This document shows, one piece after another, positions 5,147 to 5,318 of a stretch of DNA of 5,318 bases; the stretch's first letter is position 1; each line of letters opens with the position of its first letter. The notes beneath the pieces are model-generated. The model saw nothing but the letters and a program-made list of their open reading frames with translations, was not told where the DNA came from and searched no databases. A program made the position numbers and the translations under genes. Where the stretch lies: NCBI GenBank assembly GCA_017550055.1, contig JAFYMM010000202.1:1-5318 (forward strand). Direction: 5' to 3'. This stretch comes from Paludibacteraceae bacterium (GTDB taxonomy: Bacteria; Bacteroidota; Bacteroidia; Bacteroidales; Paludibacteraceae).

Positions 5147-5318
5147 CTGAAGTGGAGAAAGTTGAAAAACTTTCTCCATTTTTCTTTTTATTTCCTTGTA
5201 ACTCATTGTTTTTCTGATATATTAGAGCAAGTACTGTGTTCAATTTTTCAGTTCGAAAATTTTTTCCATCAAATTCTATTTTTTCAGGGAAAATCGAACT
5301 TAATGCTTGGATTTTTGC
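5109..5318 (-). CDS. C-terminal end of a site-specific recombinase, probably serine type (cut by window edge)
   Basis: I translated the minus strand from the right edge: 69 codons stay open until TAG at 5111-5109, inside the antisense of the tRNA anticodon loop. The product contains IQALSSIFPEKIEFDGKNF and RTEKLNTVLALIYQKNNEL, then a Lys-rich GNKKKNG. 'FP(E/D)-I-(Y/F)...KN..(F/Y).T..(L/V)N' near the end is a pattern I associate with Bacteroidota serine recombinases (resolvase family with a zinc-ribbon middle domain), whose genes often end against a tRNA. The last residues (about 48-69, ending VPPSRIELESTV) are encoded by the complement of the tRNA terminator and tRNA 3' half, so that tail is probably incidental. 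The catalytic serine domain would be to the right, outside the window. A tyrosine integrase is possible; the family is recalled, not searched. Confidence 0.62.
   Translation of the reverse strand, partial: AKIQALSSIFPEKIEFDGKNFRTEKLNTVLALIYQKNNELQGNKKKNGESFSTFSTSVPPSRIELESTV
5153..5189 (+). terminator. Intrinsic terminator after tRNA-Arg
   Basis: A perfect 11-bp stem TGGAGAAAGTT/AACTTTCTCCA (5153-5163 with 5168-5178) with GAAA tetraloop is followed by TTTTTCTTTTT (5179-5189). It starts 6 bp after the tRNA. On the opposite strand the same bases encode part of the recombinase tail (NGESFSTFST), so it lies within that reading frame. Confidence 0.93.

Overview
The window looks like chromosomal DNA of a Bacteroidales bacterium (phylum Bacteroidota). 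Three things point there: TAnnTTTG-type -7 promoter boxes, A/T-rich translation starts without a Shine-Dalgarno sequence, and protein sequences close to the Bacteroides/Prevotella versions of YbeY, CTP synthase and YidC. Genus cannot be fixed from the sequence alone.

Layout, left to right. Positions 1-234 hold the N-terminal 78 codons of recO on the minus strand, cut by the window edge. Positions 235-457 are an intergenic spacer filled by a 194-bp segment bounded by imperfect inverted repeats, with three internal hairpins. ybeY (458-871, minus) follows, with its own promoter about 180 bp upstream. The 872-1236 gap contains that ybeY promoter, a divergent pyrG promoter, a pair of 20/21-nt direct repeats and a 7-bp-period repeat next to the pyrG start. 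pyrG (1237-2838, plus) ends at a strong intrinsic terminator. yidC (3045-4973, plus) has its own promoter and a leader with a second type of 7-bp-period repeat. After yidC come a long AT-rich inverted repeat, a complete tRNA-Arg(CCU) gene (5075-5146) and its terminator. Overlapping these on the minus strand, and running off the right edge, is an open frame that reads as the C-terminal end of a site-specific (probably serine) recombinase.

How the genes work together: most of the window is core housekeeping (RecO in recombinational repair, YbeY in rRNA processing, PyrG making CTP, YidC inserting membrane proteins). They look like separate transcription units rather than one pathway operon. The accessory signal is at the right edge. 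A recombinase frame that stops inside the antisense strand of a tRNA 3' half is the usual arrangement at the junction of an integrative element, so the interesting cargo, if any, would lie to the right of this window. I did not find a complete novel system inside the window. The best unexplained structures are the 254-447 segment, the heptad repeats and the tRNA/recombinase junction.
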